This document shows, one piece after another, positions 34,413 to 46,655 of a DNA stretch of 64,000 bases (position 1 is the first letter of the stretch; each line of letters begins with the position of its first letter). The translations under genes were made by a program, and so were the position numbers. Below the pieces are notes generated by a model, which was not told where the DNA came from, did no database searches, and saw only the letters and a program-made list of their open reading frames with translations. The DNA comes from Diphasiastrum complanatum (taxonomy: Eukaryota; Streptophyta; Lycopodiopsida; Lycopodiales; Lycopodiaceae): positions 31,707,410 through 31,771,409 of the forward strand of contig CM055107.1 of assembly GCA_029204225.1 (NCBI GenBank), written 5' to 3'.

Positions 34413-37400
34413 ATGGCGGAAGCTGGTGGTGTGCACTTTATTCAATCTCAGGAAGCCTGGGAGGCCAAGCTCAAGGAGGCATCGGCGGAAGGAAAGATGG
34501 TACTTTCCTTGCTGATGATTGTTTGAGCTTGCATTCCAATGCAGTTTACTTTTTTTTCCCTTCCCCACTGCAATATTTTTGTTCGTTTGCAGTCGAAATG
34601 CCTAGTGATATTTCAATTTTGTGTGCGAAGGATGGTTATGGATTTACGCTTCTGCTCTACTTGCAGATCATCTCGAATTTTACCGCAACTTGGTGCCGCC
34701 CTTGTAAATCGATTGCGCCTCACTTTCATGCTCTGTCTCTGAAGCATCCTGACATTGTGTTTCTCAAGATTGATGTCGACCAGATGCCGGTAAAAATATT
34801 CCCTCCAAAGCAACAACATCTGAACTCTGATGAATTCGGACTCACTATTCTTTTATTTTGAATCGTTAACGTCTGGTGTCTGATGCAAATGATCAAAGAA
34901 CGTCATGCTAGCAAGAGAAGCTATTTGGATCACAAAACATCATAAGTGCCTTGTTCTTCTTGCTTTTCTTCCTTCTCCTGCTTCTTTCAGCATATCAAAC
35001 TGGTGAATCTGTGGATTTTAATAGTCTTGGCTTTTATGAGACTGTTATTTATGCAACTTAAATAAAACTTTCTATAAGCCTTTTGATTTGACCGTTAGAC
35101 GGCTACTCGACTTCTTAAGGGTATCCGCAAAATATCAGTCTCCGCTCAGCCAAGTATCTTACTTTGTCTGGCATTGAACCAAAGCGTATCCCTCTAGAGT
35201 TCCCGAGTCGCAATCAAAGCTGAGGGAGGGAGACGGATGGGCTTCATACAGCTCGTTCTTTCTTCAATCGACCGGTCTCTGATTTGATGCACCTATTTCA
35301 CGAATCTGATTTTGTGGGAGCTAGATTTTGGGTTTTGAAAAACTTATTCAAGAGTTAATTTGGTGGGATTGCAATTACCACGGCCTACAGCTTTAAAGAA
35401 ACTGTCTTCCTATGCATATAGTGCCTTCTCAAGGCTATTTGCTCGCAACAACACTTCAGTCTGCAGACACACGTTTCTTCTACTAACTATTGGGCTGCTG
35501 CTCTTTGATGCGTATTTTGCATTACCTATCTCCTGTGTATTTTGTGTTAACTACCTTCTATATTTTTTTCGTTACCCCTCCTATCTGTGACCCTCATAAC
35601 TGTTCCCCTCCAGACTGTTCTCTGTCCTGTTTGCCACCCTCTTACCCTTCTCTGGCCTATCTATTTATTGATCCGATTTTAGATCATTCCCTTTTGCTTC
35701 AGACTTGAATTTGCTCCTATCAGATAATCATGACTTCAAGGGGCGCACAGAAAGTAATGATGATTATTTCTAATAGGTTTTAGGCCCACGTGACACATCG
35801 CGTGGTGCAGACGGCTACCTGCCAGGAACTGTTCTGATTAAAGAATGATAATGTGCATCTTCTTGTACCGTGAGAAGTCATGGAGCATCATTTTTGACTC
35901 TGAAGAATTGCATTTTCCAGTTTCAGCACATTTGCATGCAAAAGATTAAGCAAATTGGGAAATTCTCGCTAAACCTCATGGACGAGGATAATGCATTTGA
36001 ATGACTAGAAAAAGTTCCTTTATACAAAAGGAAGTATAATCCAAAAGAGTTTCTCCATCTTAAAATAAGGTTTCACACAAGAATGAATCAAACCCATGTC
36101 GGGTAGATAGGGACCAACCATGATTCATTCTTTAGAAGTTCATTATGCATTTTGGGGTAGGCAAGGATCACAGCTCATCCTTTCGAACCTGATTATGCCC
36201 TTTTGGAGGAAGCTGAAGATACTGCACCTTATATCTGACATTGAAATACTACTAGATTATCAAAGAAAGAAACTCTTGAAGAAGAGCGGAGTGGTAAGAA
36301 GCCTAATCTTGCGTTAACATGTTTTTGGGTGCATTGTGTATGCATTTGTTTTCAGAGAAAATAGGAGAAAGCTTGAACATGAAGGTCAAAATGCTTTTTT
36401 CTTGGATATTGTGCTGGAAATAACTTATATAGATTGAGGACACTTCTTTAGATCGAGAGATATTGTGTTTCATATTCAGCTATGTCTCCAAGGACCGAAT
36501 CGATCATTTTTCTGAAATACTAATTACCACCTCTCTTTGGCTTGATCTTCATTTAATATTTTATCTTATGTTGTAGATACTTGGCTCTGATACCACTGCA
36601 TAGTTTGCTAACTAAAGACCTGCAAAATTGTACTGAGGTTTTTTACAATTTACAAGGGCGTTTTAGACATGCAACTCATTACCAAACTGTGGTACACAAA
36701 CCTGTACCCTTGAGCTTGCTGTACTTTGTCACAATAGCCCATCCCATTACAGAGATGCCTCATTTAATTTGGAACAATACAGAAAGCTCTCACAACTCAG
36801 ACTAATGCCCCTAGTACCTCCTTATCTAGCCACAGCTCAAGGACACTCGTCTCAGGTACCTGCTGTGTAGGTGCTCCAACATTTCCAATCTAAGTCTCCA
36901 TTAACTGGTTTGGGTTAGCGCTCTAGTCATTGCGTGACCATAATTGCTATCGACTGTTAGCCTCTTGTTAGAGCCCAATGTCTAATGCCTTCACTCAAGG
37001 AAGATGCTAACTAACACTGGTTAGTTATGGACGAAACGATGATCGCCATTGCGCGCTCATCCTTTCTGATCCATTCAGCTCTCCTCGGGTCTCCTCTGGA
37101 GGCCTGCTGCCTTACATTTTGGAGCTTGATTTTTGAGAAGAATTATGTTTTGTGAATTAATGAGAAGAAGCCAACAATATGGTTACTTCAAAAGTCTGGC
37201 TACTGCAGAGATAACAATCGGTTGTTGTGCCCAACTACTTAAAGATTTGAAGATTTGAGAATGTCGAGCTTGTCAGAAAATTGCTCTGGCACCAGGTTTT
37301 GAGCAGAACATTGCAAATGAACACAAATAGGGAGAATATTGCAGAGATGTAAAGCTCAATTTGATATAGAACCTCCATGAGTAATATGATCTGATCTAGC

Positions 37401-39334
37401 TAATCTGAATAGAGTTTGCTAAACTGACCTAAACCTACTCTTTAATCGATGCAGAATAGTAATTGAGTGGCCATCTCTATGAGTAAGCGAGATTGCATAT
37501 GAAGCCTTACTAAACTGAGTTGCCCTTATTATACTGCGTGTCCAAACTAGGACTAGGATTTGCTCCGAACCAGTAGAATTCAATTATAGTCGATAATAGT
37601 GCATGCTTGTTGTCAAATAATACACGAAGGACCCAAGTGCCAAACTGTTTGATCAAAGGTACTTGGCTCATGATCATGCGAGTGAAGAAATGCTTTCATG
37701 CTGATGCTTCAACAAAAGAGAGGAGGTATAAAGTCCCTCAACGAGGATGCACTAGCCAAGCAAGCCGCAACAAAGTAACATAAGGGAATTGGATAGTGGA
37801 CAAACAAACCCAACCAAACCTAGATCGAACGGATCTAGCCCCCAAGCTATGGATCAATCTCTCACAAGAGATAGAGGTGTCATACCAACAACATGTAGCT
37901 ACTTATCATAATCAAGCATACACTAGTAAGAGCCCAATGGGTATACTTATACCCTCCAAGGCCCATGCACCACTAGTAATGCATTGTGACACCTCATTGG
38001 ACACCTCTTCAACCTAACTAGGCCACATCATCCGGTTCCCCTATGACTCACTGATAGACCCATAAAATCCACCATCTTGAGTTTAGACCTCCAACCATTA
38101 ATTATGACCTTATACACATGAGGGCCCCAAACCCCTCACAATCATGATAAACTTACTGGTCGAGATAGGCCTACTGACCTCTAACGGGATAATCAATCTG
38201 AGATCAGTCGTGGGTATGACATTTTTTCCCCTTTATTCAGCTTATGACCTCAGAGCTTAAAATTAGGGATGTTCATTTTCAAGCTATCTTCCTATTTCCA
38301 AGAATCATCATCATCTGTGCGACCCTTCCATCAAACCAGGTGCTCGGTAACTATACGATTTCTCAATCATTTAGTTCTTGTATCCAAGATCTTTTCGGGT
38401 TCAAATCGAGTCACACTTGATGATTTATCCAACAGGTCCAATTGGTCTCCAAAACCAAGCATGTAGACTTTTTTAAGTCGACTTACGTGAAAAATTGGGT
38501 GTATTTGCGTTCCTTTCAGGAGGCCCAATTGGTAAGCCAAGGGACCAATCCTTTTCAAGATTTGATACCGTCCCCTATATCTAGCGGTACACATCACACT
38601 AGAATCCTTTGGGATTCGTAAGTACACCCAATCCCCCACCTGAAAGTCTCAAGGCAATCTTTTTAGATTAGCATAATGTCTGTCCATATTCTGGGCACTT
38701 TTGACATTCTCACGTGCTATCCGTAGCATTTCTTGCATATCGTGCAGGAAATCAACTACTTTTTGAAACTTGATCGATCGAGTCTCAACTGCAATGGGTG
38801 ATCTAGGCTCAAAACCGTACATAAGCATGAATGGGCTATAACCGGTAGTTGAATGCTTACTACTGTTATGGGTAGACTCAATCAACGACAAATACTTCTC
38901 CCAATGAGATTTCCACAAGATCATATGCACGAAGCATTTGTTCTATCATCTGATTTGTTCATTCCGTATGGCTGTCCGTCTCGGTCGTCCAAGCAGTTTT
39001 CATAAAAAAAAATATTACTGTTTTTTTTTAATGAAACTTTTGTGCTTGAAAAAATAATGCCTTACAAAAATTGTAATTAATAAGACGAGCAAAAAACAAT
39101 AATCAATGCACCAAAATCACCATTTAATCATCGCTTAACTGCTCTAAAAAAAACGGAAACCAACTGATGAAGCAAAATAGAATAACTGTGGGAAAAATAC
39201 AAAAGCTTTAATTAAGAAAGACCCTCCCCCTTCCTTTTTCCTCTACGGCTCAACCCACCACTCGGGCTTGAGCAATAGCCTGAGCAGGCTTCCCTCCCAG
39301 GACAGCCAGAGCAGAACAGAACTGCTCCCACGCC

Positions 39335-39387
<53 letters not shown>

Positions 39388-41149
39388 CAGTTATGGAGGG
39401 CAAACCCTTGAAAGGGTTGGAGGCTGCCATGCCCTACACCCCGCTGGGTGGGGTTCAAAAAGCTGCCACTCTGACTAATCTTAACATAGCTTTTATCACA
39501 CTTGTATTAAACAGTACAAAGCAGGTTTTGGAGGAACTGTTTTGCAGGTTTACCAAGCTGTGATTCATCAAAAACTTTAGCAAAGCTTAGGAATGTGCAA
39601 AAGAAGGTTCATAACGGCTGTAGTAGTGCGGTTCTGGATTCTGGCAGTTTTTCAAGCACCTTCTACAACAAACTTTGTTTTTTGTAAATCACCAAAGCTA
39701 TGCTTGCTTTTCCATGCATTCTTCGCATAAACCCAGAAAAACACAACCTGAACTTAATCTCTTACAGATTGTTCTTTAGTTTCAAGTTGACTCAATTTTT
39801 CAAATTATAGAAAACAGTGAATAGAACCATGAAAGCTGTGCCTTTACGAAAAGATAAGTTTTTCTCAAATTAGCATAGATAGTATTGTTAAAGAACGGTT
39901 TGCAGCTTCTAAAGAATTGAAGTAACCATTTTAGCCATTTAAGCTTCCTTTTTATTCCAAAAAGGCAGCTTGTTTAATGGCAATAAAAAACGGGAAACCC
40001 CCTTGGCTCACCCTTTGAAAGCACTTCACTAACAAATTCCAAACCGTCAACTCATGTTGACAAACTGAAAGTGAAACTACCTTCAAATTATCCAAGAAGC
40101 ATACCAAGAAAAAAATCCCCAGCATTTGACCTCTTCATAGCTTTCGAGAAATTTCAAATGCTTTGCTTAAAATCACTCAAAAATAAACTTTTTGAAAGAA
40201 CTTCTTCTCAGCCTTAATTCCAAGGGCAATAACCCCTTCCTTATTAAGGCTGAACATTTGCCTTATCATCAAAAGTAAGAAACAAAAGTAACCTGCAAAA
40301 CTTTCAGCAAAAGCGAACCCAATCTTCTCTCACAATCATTTTCCAAGAGCGTATTTTACTAATCTGGTTGCAAACTTTGGTAGTGCACATACCGTACAAC
40401 CGAATCCTCTCGAAAAAATCGTGATTTAGAAAGAGAATCGAGAACCACCTCACCAAGCTTTTGCTCCAAAAAATCCAAGAATTCAGGATTCCACCACGAA
40501 GATTCGCTTCCCAATTCTTAGCCTTCTTATGAGCACTTTCCGATGGCAAAACCGTTTAGCCTTGGCTTTGATACCACTATAAAGTCCCTCGACAAGGATA
40601 CACTAGCCAAGCAAGCCACAACAAAGCAACACAAGGGAATCGGATGGTGGACAAACCAACCCAACCAAACCTAGATCAAATGGATCTAGCCCCCAAGCTA
40701 CGGATCAATCCCTCACAAGAGATAGAGGTGTCATACCAACAGCATGTAGCTACTTACCATAATCAAGCATACCCTAGTGAGAGCCCAATGGGTATACTTA
40801 TACCCTCCAAGGCCCATGCACCACTAGTTCCCCCATGACTCACTGATAGACCCATAAATTCCACCATCTTGAGTTTAGGCCTCCAACCATTAATTATGAC
40901 CTTATACACATGAGGGCCCCAAACCCCTCACAATCATAATCAACTTATGGGTCGAGACAGGCCTATGGACCTCTAACGGGATAATCAATCCGAGATCATT
41001 CGTGAGCATGATAGGAGGATCCTGATTGCAACCTCCAAACTGTGTTGCTTCAATCCCATTTTTTTCTGATATGCTCTTGCCAAGAGCATGCATGGAAGGA
41101 TTCTTACTGATGATCCAGAAAGCATGCTGCCCTGCATTTTCTGTTTTGT

Positions 41150-41221
<72 letters not shown>

Positions 41222-41599
41222 CAACAAGCCCCTTCTCATAGTATGAAACAGATTTTAGATCTTATTGTGTTGATACATCTTTGAGGTCATACATGCTACT
41301 GTGTCTCTTGGCATCCCTCACAATTAGAAATGAACCAAGAGGAGGTTCACATTGAAAATGGTTAAGTTGATGCATATTGTAGTAGTTGATTTAAGTTCAC
41401 ATGAGAATCTAACAGCATAGTATAAACTTTAATATTTAGATGCATCCACTTCTGGTGCCTGTAGGATCTTGCCGACGAGTTTGACGTACAAGCGATGCCT
41501 ACCTTTGTCTTCACCAGAAATGGCAACCGGATTGACAGATTGGTGGGTGCAAATCTGCGTGATCTAGAAAGAAAGGTTGCTGGTCATGCAGCTAGCTAG
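34413..41599 (+). CDS. Thioredoxin h-type, three exons, active site WCRPC
   Basis: Exons 34413-34499, 34667-34789 and 41465-41599 join in phase 0 to 114 residues. Donors GTACTT and GTAAAA and acceptors TTGCAG and CTGTAG fit. ATG 34413 gives MAEAGGVHFIQSQEAWEAKL, a normal h-type start without transit peptide, so the protein should be cytosolic. It has the thioredoxin fold: FTATWCRPCKSIAP with the redox cysteines at residues 39 and 42, FLKIDVDQMP, and AMPTFVF with the cis-proline. Two oddities: Arg replaces the usual Gly of WCGPC, and the buried Asp before FTA is Asn (SNFTA), as in subgroup III h-type thioredoxins. It would reduce protein disulfides using NADPH- or glutathione-dependent partners. 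Intron 1 is 167 bp, intron 2 is 6675 bp and holds a gypsy element. Confidence 0.88.
34790..37721. other. Thioredoxin intron 2, part before element L
   Basis: No coding sequence is recognised. TGGTATCAGAGCC on the minus strand at 36583-36595 looks like a primer binding site, so an old LTR may lie to its right (36596 on), but no second LTR copy or TSD was found. Confidence 0.45.
37727..38221 (-). repeat. 3' LTR of element L (495 bp)
   Basis: Reads TGTCATACCCACGACTG to GGGACTTTATA on the minus strand, after a purine tract AAAGGGGAAAAAA (38222 on). About 60 bp near 37980-38040 are missing from the other LTR. Confidence 0.88.
38270..38940 (-). pseudogene. Gypsy integrase C-terminus and chromodomain of element L
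   Basis: Minus-strand reading starts with the end of the integrase core (STTGYSPFMLMYGFEPRSP, 38649-38930), then after a frame break GDWVYLRIPKDSSVMC, IGPLAYQLGLLKGTQIHP and FHVSRLKKVY (GPY/F region). It ends with a chromodomain remnant (EHLV.WKGRTDDDDSWK) interrupted by stops. The region 38950-40563 between it and the PBS holds an (AG)n run (39341-39386) and no further recognised domain. Confidence 0.82.
39341..39386. repeat. (AG)n microsatellite inside element L
   Basis: Perfect AG dinucleotide run of about 46 bp. Confidence 0.95.
40578..41013 (-). repeat. 5' LTR of element L (436 bp)
   Basis: Matches the left LTR except for the 60-bp gap and scattered changes. The TG start has become TA (TATCATGC). 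Confidence 0.88.
41151..41217. repeat. (CT)n microsatellite in thioredoxin intron 2
   Basis: Perfect CT run of about 67 bp, about 250 bp before exon 3. Confidence 0.95.
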
Positions 41600-44500
41600 T
41601 TCAATAATTACTTGGAATGCGGTTTGTTCTCCACGGCTTCTTTCCTCACCTCAAGATATGGAGTTTGATTTTAGTCAGGTGCACATGAACAAACAAGATT
41701 TACAAAGTGAAACTAGCTGGTTGATTATGCTGCAACTTATGTCACGGGATGTACATAGATTGGGCTGTGCAGGAAACCAGTAAATGGTTGTAAATGAGTA
41801 ACTTTTCTTCTATTTTTGGGCTGCCTCATTGTTGATGGCCTACGAAATTTTTCAGTAGCATGAGCTTGTTGATATCCATGCAACCTTGTATCTGTTTCAG
41901 TATATTTAAAGCAAAGTACTCTTGGGTTTTGCTTACGCTTTGACAGTCAAGGACAAGGGCCAGAAGAATGACTCACACCCTCTGAAGTGTTGATATTTAT
42001 GTAAGAGCTTCATTGTTGGACTTTTCAACCATAGTACTACTACATTTTGTTTCTCATGCTTTTGTTAAGGAACTGGAATGGATTAGATTATTATTTTGTG
42101 AGTCTATTAGCCTACAAATCTCCAGCTGCAGAAGCATTTTGTTGTTGTTTCTGCTGATTTTAGTTTACTTTCTCAGTTGAAAGGCTTCTGCATCTTTTGT
42201 TCTGGTCTTTAGGTTACGAATAGGAAAACGACAGGTAGACCATGCCTTCACTTCAATAGGCACATCTACAAAAGCGTTCTGTGTTCGTTCCTGGTAAATG
42301 CTGAAATAGTTGACTCTCTCAGTTGAAAGGTTTCTGCATCTTTTGTTTTGCTCTTAAGGTCAGGTACAGGAAATTAACAGGCGAACCATGCCTTCATGTC
42401 CTCTCAGACATGCAATCAATCTTTTCAGCATAGATGACAAGCATAACAAACATAAATTAATCAATGCTGACCATTGCATGGCAGGGATGCTGAGGGTTTT
42501 TTTGGCTTGTATTACTCTTGCTGGTTGTCTCAATTGTTGCTCTGCGGAAAACTTGCAAAAACAAGGAAAATGAAACAATTCAAATTTTAGTGATTAGGAT
42601 TATGTGTTTTGAAGGCCACAAACCTCCTATTACAGTAAAATAAGCTGCAAAATTTATCAAGAGAGTTAATGAGATGCATCGTTTTATAGCAGAATAAAAT
42701 AACTGGAGAAACACTCAATAAGTAAGATAGATCAATCTACTTTTCCTGAGTACTTCTAGTTACAGTAGTTATAGACATACTATAGGCTTCAATCAATTCT
42801 TGAAGTTGATCAGTTTTTTTCATTCAGAAGCTCATGTATCGTATTAACAAGCCACTGCAAGTTTGGAATTTAGCAGTTAGTAGTGGAGCTAACAGACCAA
42901 AAATTCAACAGTCAAGAGCTATCTCTTCATTTCTAATACTATGTGATATTAGCTTATTGTGATTTTTTGTAGTGTTTACTGTGTAATTGAGAGCCCACTT
43001 TTAAAATATTCCCATAATTAATGTAGCAAATTTGCAGGTAACCTTGGGGCCTCGGTGAAATTTTAGCTTGCCATTTCTGGGGTTCCAAGAAATTTCACTT
43101 GTTTTTGAGAAGCATCTGTCACAAAATGAGAGTGGATATTAATGTATTTTTACAAGCATGTTGAGTTTGTGTTCTTTACAACAGAATAAAAAATCTTAAA
43201 TAACAGCAACATCCTACCATGGTGTGGTGCCAAAGTAGATTCTCCTCTTCCCCTGTTTCTTATCCTCCAGGTTATCAAGTCTGTTCAAAGAAAGAAAATA
43301 TAACTTCAGGATGAACCAACTTCTCTAGTCAATCTGCACTTACATAACCCTCAAAAAATATAGTATTGTCACACTTGAGATCCCACCAAATTCCAATGTG
43401 TGCTTTTTGAAATTGTCATAGATTAGCTTACTCCTATAAGTGCATTGTTTGTTCTTTGTATGAACTGTTGCATATCCCACCCAATTCCAATGTTTGCTTT
43501 TGGATTTGTCATAGATTGGCTTACTACTATAAGTGCATTGTTTGTTCGTGTATGAACCGTTGCATAGATCAAGCTTGCAAACTTTGAAATTTATTCAAGT
43601 CTCCCATTCAAGGTGTATTTTGCAATGTGTCTCATTACTTGTCTCCAAAATGAAATAATTAGGATACACTTCATATACATCTCTCTTTGTTTGCCGTTTT
43701 ATTTGCACCTCTCTTTTCAAAAATGAGCAATGCAGCAACCTAGTTTATGGTAGTTGAGACATGCTTTTTTTCTCATTGGAAGATAAGGCTTGCACAAAAA
43801 AGATAAAAATGGTCATGCCAACAACATACATAGCCAAGAAGCTATTCGCATAAGAAAAATCAAATTCATGTTCAAGTGAAAAATAGTAAAACTTCGCAAA
43901 TCTCTTTATTTCTTTTTACCGCAACTTTCAAAGATAAATTCACAAATAATTTAAATGTATGACATTAGAACCAATTTAGATTGGCCTTCCCTGCATTTGA
44001 CAAATTTATTTATAGCATTGTCATTTTTATTGGATGATATGGAAGAGCCATCTTTTTCATTCAAGTCGATTGGTAAAAATTCATTTCGAAAACCCTTGAA
44101 CAAGACCGTGTTTACTTTGCATAAGGGCATGGGACCTTCAACCAAATTTTGGTTAATCCAAAGCAATTACTTATAATTGCACTTCTTGTCTTTCTCAAGG
44201 TTTTCCACTATGAGAATAAAAGTGAAAGCTAACACATCCATGTCATAGAGTCTAATTGTCTACTTGTGCTTTACTTTTTTGTTTACTATTTTTGCTTGAG
44301 CTTCACATTACCTAGCAGCATTTCAAGACCATTTCTAGCAAGAAAAACAAGCGCACATCCAATGAGCAAAAAGTGCTCTAGAATTATGATTCTTCAAAGT
44401 GAATTGGGGTACCTTGGAAATTCATAAGGGATGTTGTTATTGATATTTGGCTTCTAGAAGAGCAATCAAACCACCAACAACAATCTCATTCAAGTCATCA

Positions 44501-44700
44501 CATCAACACGACTTTCATGCTTGAAAAGTTCTTTTGCTCTTTTGAGTGCTCATCAAACTTTTGAAACACCAATTGTAGAGGCCATTGGATCAGTAAATCG
44601 ATTTTCTTCTTGGGTCTTTTGTTCTTGTGACAAACCTTGTTCATCTAGCAATAGAAACAAATCTTTTATCACCTAAAGGTATACCTAATGAAAATTTCAA
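41600..44700. other. Thioredoxin 3' flank and gene-poor DNA with local duplications
   Basis: The first few hundred bases probably include the 3' UTR. Two local duplications are visible: about 78 bp at 42178-42255 repeated at 42321-42396, and a 93-bp tandem pair at 43381-43474 and 43475-43566 differing at about ten sites. No gene was recognised. Confidence 0.6.
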
Positions 44701-44703
44701 CCT

Positions 44704-45077
44704 TCAAAGGGTTGCCTTTCTCAAGAATTTGAGTGTTGCTTTCCCCAAAGAAATTACTGCTGTCACAGCCCACCTCACATCTGCTGAAATCTCTCTGGTC
44801 ACCTGCTTGATGCATCTTTGCATGTGAGCCTTTGGTATAAGGAGGTTCATGGTTTTCTGAAGCTTCCTAATATCTTTCAGCCATGTTGGGTCTCTAGGTC
44901 AACTCACTCTCCTTGGTGCAGCATGTTGTCTTTGAGATGAAGATGGAGGTGCAGATGGTGGTGGTGCTCCTCCTCCAGTAGGGGGGGGGGGGGGGAGGGG
45001 GGTGCTCCTTATCCAGCAGTAGCATGTAAAGGCACACCGCCTGTGCTGAGCCTTGTAGTCTGCTTTGTTTTAGCCAT
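44704..45077 (-). pseudogene. Histone H3-variant pseudogene (CENH3-like features)
   Basis: From ATG 45075-45077 the minus strand reads MAKTKQTTRLSTGG, close to the canonical H3 tail. A stop (TAA) and a Pro-rich stretch with a long C run (44983-45000) follow. In a shifted frame after another stop, KDIRKLQKTMNLLIPKA (αN and α1) and QRCIKQVTREISADVRW with AVTAVISLGKATLKFL align without gaps to the H3 core (α1 to α2). The NLLIP motif is typical of CENH3, but loop 1 lacks the CENH3 extension. It ends at TGA 44704-44706, so α3 is missing. No introns are seen, so a retrocopy is likely. Not functional. Confidence 0.72.
44983..45000. repeat. Poly-G run
   Basis: About 16 G followed by AGGGGGG, within the Pro-codon stretch of the H3-like pseudogene. 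It probably contributes to the frame break. Confidence 0.9.
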
Positions 45078-46250
45078 GTATCGATTGAACGGGCGAGAAT
45101 CCTTCACAACATAAGATTAAGCAAGTAATGCACGTTGAATCGATATCAGAGTGAGTGGAGGTGGAGTATCAATTGAACGCACAAAAGGACGTATGAAAGA
45201 GAGGCAATAGATTTGGTGATACTTGTTTGTGCTTAGGAGCGAAATTTGCATAAGTACTGGAGCAAACGAGGTTGTCATGGAATTTTGTACGTCCGGAATG
45301 AACATATACATAGGATTTGGTTGATGGGATGCGTGGCCCATCATAAATTTTTTTAATAATGATTGGGTATGGCTCAGGTCGTGTCATCCTAAAAAACGAA
45401 GCCCATTAATTCATGGATATTCATAATTTATTTTTTTTAATTTTTTTTGCTATGTGTCGATGAGCGCATGTCTAGAAATTTGTGCCCATAAATTATGGAC
45501 TTTCATGCCAACTTTTTCAATTATAAATACTAAATGCGAATGCCTTTCAGTCCCACGTGTAGGCAATTGGGTGCTATTTTTTGGGACAATCAACTCGTTG
45601 AATATAGAACAAGTATAGGATTGGGATTTAGGCCCTACATCTATATAGACAAAAGTGGCCTAAGGTCCGTTGTTTTTTTTCCAGCTCACCTCTTTTTGCT
45701 CGCATAATTTATGTTCATTGTTTTCTGTGGTGGAGTATCGATTGAATGCACGTGCTTCGTTGCTGCATATCCCTTTCACTTCTCTTGCGCGCGTTGAACC
45801 GATATCAGCCACAAATCTGCTGGTCTACTACCGATATCGAATTAACGCACAATTTTTTAATCATTTCTGTAGCAACCGTGTCTACGCACGTTGAAATGAT
45901 ACGTGGTTTTTTTTTAATCTTACTATTTGTATATGGCTTCCTCTACATCTTTGGAGGATAAACTTAGAAAATTATTGGCTATCAGTGAAATTCCCACTAA
46001 ATAAATTGATTACTTTATATCCCTTTTCTTTTCTACTTTTGATATTGATAAGTTTGTTTATGAGAATCGTTTTTAGCTTGTTGATTTTCTTGATAAATTT
46101 GGTCATGTAATTACAGCCCCTCATATAGATATAGACAACTATAGTTATGTTCATTTCATAGATCTTGTACGTGCACAACCATCCTCCAAACAAAAGCACG
46201 ATAGAATACAAAAAGTTATATATGACAGCTTCAAAAAAATTACTCATTGT
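45078..46250. other. No gene recognised
   Basis: A+T-rich, with scattered GTTGAATCGATATCAG / TATCGATTGAA motifs in both orientations (45132, 45166, 45735, 45794), perhaps remains of a small inverted-repeat transposon. I found no coding sequence. Confidence 0.4.
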
Positions 46251-46655
46251 AGTATTCACAAAAGACAATGTTGTCTTCTTATAAAAGGCATGGCATTTAT
46301 TTTTTTTATCTCTGTTGAAGTACCAAAAGATGAACCTGCTGGTTCATCTTCATTAGAATTACTAACAATCCCTTCATCCGTTCCAATGGAGGTGGATGAA
46401 GATGATGTTAATATAGGTGCGGATGCTGAATAAAAAATGGCATCTGAATATGAGCAGACCACTTGTTGCTCATTAATTTTGTCCGATTGTAAATCTTCAA
46501 AAATGTCTTTTTGGGAGAAAATTTTATTGGATCTTTTTGTATATATTATAAATAATGATCATTATATATCGTCCAATGATATTGAAGATGTTTTTGATTT
46601 GAGAGAAGATGAAAGCTTCTCAATTTTTTTGAAAGATTTGTTAGAATAATCTAAT
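46050..46655 (+). pseudogene. Acidic ORF remnants beside a transposase-like gene
   Basis: Plus-strand frames with short open parts: YVHFIDLVRAQPSSKQKHDR, then a Ser/Pro/acidic stretch ending VPMEVDEDDVNIGADAE with TAA near 46434. A further 70-codon frame follows from 46437 (SSNDIEDVFDLREDESF). They are broken by stops and are not a family I know. Proximity to the minus-strand transposase-like fragments suggests they are parts of one old DNA transposon. Confidence 0.35.

Larger units (their letters stand above)
37727..41013 (-). mobile_element. Ty3/gypsy element L inside thioredoxin intron 2
   Basis: Two direct repeats, 37727-38221 and 40578-41013, flank integrase-chromodomain sequence. Target duplication ggagg occurs at 37722-37726 and 41014-41018. 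A PBS, TGGTATCAAAGCC on the minus strand, is at 40564-40576. The element is antisense to the thioredoxin gene and only 3.3 kb, so gag, protease, RT and RNase H are deleted or replaced. The thioredoxin exons on both sides remain intact. Confidence 0.88.

Noticed and set aside
36583-36595. Isolated TGGTATCAGAGCC on the minus strand in the thioredoxin intron
   Set aside because: Looks like a primer binding site, but no LTR pair, TSD or coding remnant was found, so no element is called.
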